Part shown: piece by piece, positions 23,073-26,283 of the stretch | Layout of the letters: every line of letters begins with the position of its first letter | Numbering within the stretch: position 1 is the first letter of the stretch | DNA from: CANDYO01 sp049653745 | Lineage (GTDB): Bacteria > Pseudomonadota > Alphaproteobacteria > Rickettsiales > CANDYO01 | Assembly (NCBI GenBank): GCA_049653745.1 | Contig: JBASGW010000077.1 | Span: forward strand, 1 to 26,283 | DNA length: 26,283 bases | Reading direction: 5' to 3' | Made by a program: the position numbers and the translations under genes | The notes under the pieces: generated by a model | Databases searched by the model: none | Told to the model about the DNA's origin: nothing | Seen by the model: the letters and a program-made list of their open reading frames with translations, nothing else

Positions 23073-23348
23073 CTATTTCTTAGTTTTTTTATCGCCACTA
23101 TGACCATTAAAAATTCTTGTTGGTGAAAACTCACCAAATTTATGACCAACCATTTCTTCACGCACTGTTACAGGTATATGTTTTTTTCCATTATAAACCA
23201 TAAAAGTTAAACCAACAAACATAGGAATGATTGTTGATCTTCTTGACCAAATTTTTATGGTCTCACGTTTACCACCAGCAAGCACTTTTGTCACTTTTTT
23301 TATAAGAAATCCATCAATAAATGGACCCTTCCAAATCGATCTAGCCAT
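23073..23348 (-). CDS. rpsS: 30S ribosomal protein S19
   Basis: Small-subunit head protein paired with S13. 91 residues: MARSIWKGPFIDGFL, TIKIWSRRSTIIPMFVGLTF, VYNGKKHIPVTV and MVGHKFGEFSPTRIF are the family signature in order. It is 5 bp after rplB. Confidence 0.98.
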   Translation of the reverse strand: MARSIWKGPFIDGFLIKKVTKVLAGGKRETIKIWSRRSTIIPMFVGLTFMVYNGKKHIPVTVREEMVGHKFGEFSPTRIFNGHSGDKKTKK

Positions 23349-23353
23349 AACTA

Positions 23354-24193
23354 CTACTTCCTACCTTTTTCTGAATGTCTTGATCTAATTATAAATTTAG
23401 ATGTTAACTTATTCTTACGAGTTTTCTTACCTTTGGTTGATTTACCCCATGGAGTACATGGATGTCTTCCTCCAGAAGTTTTACCCTCACCACCACCATG
23501 TGGGTGATCTATTGGATTCATAGCAACACCACGAACAACTGGTCTTCTTCCTAACCATCTGTTACGACCAGCTTTACCAATCATTATATTTTGTTGGTCT
23601 GGATTAGATACAACTCCAACACTAGCCATACATTCTATTGATACTACTCGAAGTTCACCAGAACGCAACCTTAATTGTGCATTTCCTACATCTTTACCAA
23701 CTAATTGAATATAACTACCAGCCGATCTTGCAAGTTGAGCTCCTTTACCAGGCTTCATCTCAACATTATGAATAATAGTTCCTATAGGAATACATTTTAA
23801 TGGCAATGCATTTCCTGGCTTAATATCTACATTAGTACCAGCAGATACCTTATCTCCAACTTGTAATTTTTGTGGAGCAATTATGTAAGCAAACTCACCA
23901 TCAATATATTTAATTAAAGCTATGAATGCGGTACGATTAGGATCGTATTCTATTCTTTCAACAACAGCTTCGCAATCAAATTTATTGCGCTTAAAATCTA
24001 TTATCCTATATTTTTGCTTATGTCCACCACCTTTATGCCAAGAAGTGATTCTACCTTGATTATTTCTTCCACCTGTTGAACTTTTACCAACAGTTAAAAT
24101 TTTCAAAGGCTTACCCTTCCAAAGAGCGGACTTGTCAACTATAACAGTACCTCTAAGTGAAGGCGTAACTGGATTAAATGTTTTTAAAGCCAT
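23354..24193 (-). CDS. rplB: 50S ribosomal protein L2
   Basis: Highly conserved core protein of the peptidyl transferase region. 279 residues. GRNNQGRITSWHKGGGHKQK and KRNKFDCEAVVERIEYDPNR in the N-terminal domain; GKAGRNRWLGRRPVVRGVAM and the NPIDHPHGGGEGK loop near the catalytic centre. The basic tail ends RSRHSEKGRK. It starts 1 bp after rplW. Confidence 0.98.
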   Translation of the reverse strand: MALKTFNPVTPSLRGTVIVDKSALWKGKPLKILTVGKSSTGGRNNQGRITSWHKGGGHKQKYRIIDFKRNKFDCEAVVERIEYDPNRTAFIALIKYIDGEFAYIIAPQKLQVGDKVSAGTNVDIKPGNALPLKCIPIGTIIHNVEMKPGKGAQLARSAGSYIQLVGKDVGNAQLRLRSGELRVVSIECMASVGVVSNPDQQNIMIGKAGRNRWLGRRPVVRGVAMNPIDHPHGGGEGKTSGGRHPCTPWGKSTKGKKTRKNKLTSKFIIRSRHSEKGRK

Positions 24194-24194
24194 C

Positions 24195-24494
24195 TTATAC
24201 CCCTAATGTAAAATCTATTGTTTGACCAGCTTCTAAAGTAACAATTGCTTTTTTATGAGACTTTCTAAAACCTTCACGTCCTTTAAAAATTTTACGCTTA
24301 GCTTGAGTATTAGAAATATTAACCTGCAAAACCTTTACATTAAAAATCGCTTCTACAGCTTTTTTTACTTTAAGTTTATTTGCACAGCTAGAAACTTCAA
24401 AAACGAATTTACTTAACTCGCTTGATGCCATTGCTTTTTCAGTAATAATTGGCCTTCTAATTATATCGTAATAATTTGCATTTATTGTAGTCAT
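24195..24494 (-). CDS. rplW: 50S ribosomal protein L23
   Basis: Exit-tunnel protein that docks trigger factor and the signal recognition particle. 99 residues: the DIIRRPIITEKAM opening, FEVSSCANKLKVKKAVEAIF and VKVLQVN, followed by the basic loop KRKIFKGREGFRKSHKKAIV. Its ATG overlaps the rplD stop by one base (TAATG), so the two are translationally coupled. Confidence 0.97.
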   Translation of the reverse strand: MTTINANYYDIIRRPIITEKAMASSELSKFVFEVSSCANKLKVKKAVEAIFNVKVLQVNISNTQAKRKIFKGREGFRKSHKKAIVTLEAGQTIDFTLGV

Positions 24495-25114
24495 TATTGT
24501 AACCTTTCCTCTAAAGCAGTTAATGCCTCTGTAGTTAGTATTACTACATCATGCTTTAAAATATCATAGACATTTGCACCCATTGTTGGCAAAACATCTA
24601 TATGCATAAGATTTTCTGCTGCTCTTCTAAAGTTTTGGTCTATTGACTTTCCATCTATTAAAAGAATAGATTTCCCTTCAAAGTTCTTTAGCTTTAAATT
24701 CAACAATGCTGTTTTAGGTTCACTCAAAACAGCGCGATCCAAAATTATTAATTTCTTTTCTGCTAATTTACTTGATAAAGCTATTTTTAAACCAAGCTTT
24801 CTTACCTTTTTTGGTAAATCTGTTTCATGCGAACGAACTACTGGTCCAAAAATAACAGCACCACCTCTACATTGAGGAGCCCTTAAGGTTCCTAAACGAG
24901 CATTACCAGTGCCTTTTTGTTTATATGGTTTTTTACCAGTTCCAGACACTTCACTTAAACCTTTAGTTTTGTGAGTACCTTGTTGCTTTCTTGATCTTTG
25001 CCAATTAACTACAGTGTGCAAAATATCAGACCTTATTGCTTGACCGTAGATTTCTTCAGTTAGAGAGACTTCTCCCACCACCTGATTATCTAAATTTCTA
25101 ATTGCAACTTTCAT
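24494..25114 (-). CDS. rplD: 50S ribosomal protein L4
   Basis: Exit-tunnel protein; in E. coli it represses its own S10 operon by attenuation and translational control. 206 residues: the extended tunnel loop GTGKKPYKQKGTGNARLGTL, then RGGAVIFGP and a C-terminal Rossmann-like part ending TTEALTALEERLQ. The ATG at 25112-25114 (MKVAIRN) is chosen because GGAGAG lies upstream; an ATG five codons earlier and a TTG eight codons earlier lie in or before that site. Confidence 0.96.
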   Translation of the reverse strand: MKVAIRNLDNQVVGEVSLTEEIYGQAIRSDILHTVVNWQRSRKQQGTHKTKGLSEVSGTGKKPYKQKGTGNARLGTLRAPQCRGGAVIFGPVVRSHETDLPKKVRKLGLKIALSSKLAEKKLIILDRAVLSEPKTALLNLKLKNFEGKSILLIDGKSIDQNFRRAAENLMHIDVLPTMGANVYDILKHDVVILTTEALTALEERLQ

Positions 25115-25145
25115 TGATCTGCTCTCCATTATTATCAAATTCTAG

Positions 25146-25820
25146 TTATACTTGTGCTAAAGTAGGACGAGGTGCGTTTTTAGGCAAAGCTTTCTTTACA
25201 GAATCTTTAATCAACACATAATTGTCTTTATGTCCAGGCACTGCACCTTTTACACCAATCAACTTTTTTTCTTGATCAACAAAAATAATCTTTAAATTCT
25301 GAGCAGTAATTCTTTTTGCTCCCATATGTCCAGGCATTTTCTTGCCCTTCTCTACTCTACCAGGATCTTGTCTTTGTCCTGTTGATCCCCCTGAACGGTG
25401 AGTCAATGAAACACCATGACTTGCTCTAAGTCCGTGGAATCCCCATCTTTTCATCCAACCAGCAAAACCTTTACCAATGCTTGTAGCAGTAACATCAACA
25501 AATTGTCCTACAACAAAATGCTCAACTGTTAAATCAGTACCCGGCATCATAACATCGCTTTCAGCAACTCTAAACTCAACTAATTTATGTTTAGGCGCAA
25601 CCTTATTTTTAGCGAAATGTCCCTTTAAAGGATTTGTTACGTTTTTTAACTTAACTGCACCAGCTCCAACTTGTAAAGCGCTATAACCAGAATTTTCCTT
25701 AGTTTTAACTTCAATTACTTGACAATCTTCCACTGTTAATAAAGTTACTGGAACAATATCACCATCTGGTGTGTATACAGTAGACATTCCTACTTTTTTT
25801 GCTATTAAACCCGTTCTCAT
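25146..25820 (-). CDS. rplC: 50S ribosomal protein L3
   Basis: Early-assembly large-subunit protein reaching toward the peptidyl transferase centre. 224 residues: MRTGLIAKKVGMSTVYTPDG, then the central TSIGKGFAGWMKRWGFHG, SHGVSLTHRSGGSTGQRQDP and VEKGKKMPGHMGAKRITAQN. Its ATG overlaps the rpsJ TGA (ATGA). Confidence 0.98.
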   Translation of the reverse strand: MRTGLIAKKVGMSTVYTPDGDIVPVTLLTVEDCQVIEVKTKENSGYSALQVGAGAVKLKNVTNPLKGHFAKNKVAPKHKLVEFRVAESDVMMPGTDLTVEHFVVGQFVDVTATSIGKGFAGWMKRWGFHGLRASHGVSLTHRSGGSTGQRQDPGRVEKGKKMPGHMGAKRITAQNLKIIFVDQEKKLIGVKGAVPGHKDNYVLIKDSVKKALPKNAPRPTLAQV

Positions 25821-26140
25821 GACTGATCTCCAACTAGCTTAATTTCTACACCAACACCAGCTGCTAAATCCACTTTCATAAGCGCATCAACAGTTTGTGG
25901 CGTAGGGTAACTTATTATAACTAAACGCATATAAGTTCTTATTTCAAATTGCTCTCTAGACTTCTTATCAATATGTGGAGAGCGATTTACCGTGAATCTT
26001 TTGATTCTTCTTGGTAATGGTATCGGTCCACTCACTTCAGCACCAGTTCTATTAACTGTGCTAACTATCTCTTTAGTAGCCTTATCAAGCAACTCGTGAT
26101 CAAACGCTTTTAGCCTAATAATAATTTTTTGATTGTTCAT
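25817..26140 (-). CDS. rpsJ: 30S ribosomal protein S10
   Basis: Small-subunit head protein that also binds NusB in antitermination complexes. 107 residues: KIIIRLKAFDHELLDKATKE, SGPIPLPRRIKRFTVNRSPH and REQFEIRTYMRLVIISYPTP are diagnostic. First gene of the S10 operon, 20 bp after tuf and overlapping rplC by 4 bp. No terminator or promoter is visible in the 20-bp gap, so transcription probably reads in from tuf. Confidence 0.98.
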   Translation of the reverse strand: MNNQKIIIRLKAFDHELLDKATKEIVSTVNRTGAEVSGPIPLPRRIKRFTVNRSPHIDKKSREQFEIRTYMRLVIISYPTPQTVDALMKVDLAAGVGVEIKLVGDQS

Positions 26141-26160
26141 AGTTTTTTAACAACCCCAAT

Positions 26161-26283
26161 TTATTTTAAAATTTTAGCAACGACGCCAGCACCCACTGTG
26201 CGACCGCCTTCACGAATAGCGAATCTTAATCCTTCGTTCATCGCAATTGGTGATATTAAATCTACTTTTAGATTAACATTATC
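26161..26283 (-). CDS. tuf: Elongation factor Tu, C-terminal 40 residues only
   Basis: GTPase that delivers aminoacyl-tRNA to the ribosome. Only the last 40 codons and TAA are inside the window; the rest lies beyond the right edge. The visible beta-barrel end has VNLKVDLISPIAMNEGLRFA and REGGRTVGAGVVAKILK, the universal EF-Tu C-terminus. A tuf gene directly before rpsJ is common in bacteria. Confidence 0.97.
   Translation of the reverse strand, partial: DNVNLKVDLISPIAMNEGLRFAIREGGRTVGAGVVAKILK

Noticed and set aside
25115..25138. TTG start extending rplD
   Set aside because: The ATG at 25114 has GGAGAG at the right distance and gives the normal L4 N-terminus.
1..26283. CRISPR array, prophage, toxin-antitoxin or restriction system
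   Set aside because: No regularly spaced repeats, integrase, phage structural, nuclease or antitoxin-like genes could be seen on either strand.

Overview
The window is AT-rich DNA (non-coding parts especially so). It carries the complete S10-spc-alpha ribosomal protein cluster, with a tuf gene directly upstream of rpsJ. The gene order, the RpoA and L17 sequences, the zinc-type adenylate kinase encoded after secY, and the worn insertion-sequence copies suggest an intracellular alphaproteobacterium, most likely of the order Rickettsiales. That placement is an inference from remembered protein similarity, not from a search.

Layout. (1) 1-3889: minus-strand thrS, cut by the window edge, followed by tRNA-Asp(GUC), a Gly/Ala-rich hypothetical protein with a GTG start, and tRNA-Leu(UAA), all on the minus strand. 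(2) 3890-6619: secA on the plus strand behind a good sigma70-type promoter. (3) 6620-12024: an accessory block. It holds a complete but inactivated IS1595-family element with exact 8-bp target duplications, a DUF3431-like gene, a truncated IS1-like transposase, about 800 bp without convincing genes, an unrecognised 244-residue protein and a POT-family peptide transporter. It ends in a start-less fragment encoding a second copy of the SecA C-terminal SEC-C zinc motif. (4) 12025-12284: a short gap with a strong, probably bidirectional terminator. (5) 12285-26283: 28 minus-strand genes in the order tuf (partial), rpsJ, rplC, rplD, rplW, rplB, rpsS, rplV, rpsC, rplP, rpmC, rpsQ, rplN, rplX, rplE, rpsN, rpsH, rplF, rplR, rpsE, rpmD, rplO, secY, adk, rpsM, rpsK, rpoA, rplQ.

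The conserved genes make the ribosome, the RNA polymerase alpha subunit, the SecYA export machinery, adenylate kinase and two translation factors or enzymes (EF-Tu, ThrRS). Most ribosomal genes overlap or are a few bases apart, so the cluster probably acts as one or a few transcripts. The clear breaks are at adk-rpsM (142 bp, with a promoter and a palindrome) and rplX-rplE (105 bp, with several inverted repeats). rpmJ is not present between adk and rpsM.

The most unusual signal is the orphan SEC-C fragment. Its last 17 codons up to the final cysteine match secA exactly at the protein level while differing at six synonymous third positions. It therefore looks like an old copy once kept by selection, and with secA it brackets the accessory block. 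No complete new defence or secretion system could be recognised. The candidates for unknown biology are the DUF3431-like protein, the Gly-rich 453-residue protein and the 244-residue protein paired with the peptide transporter.
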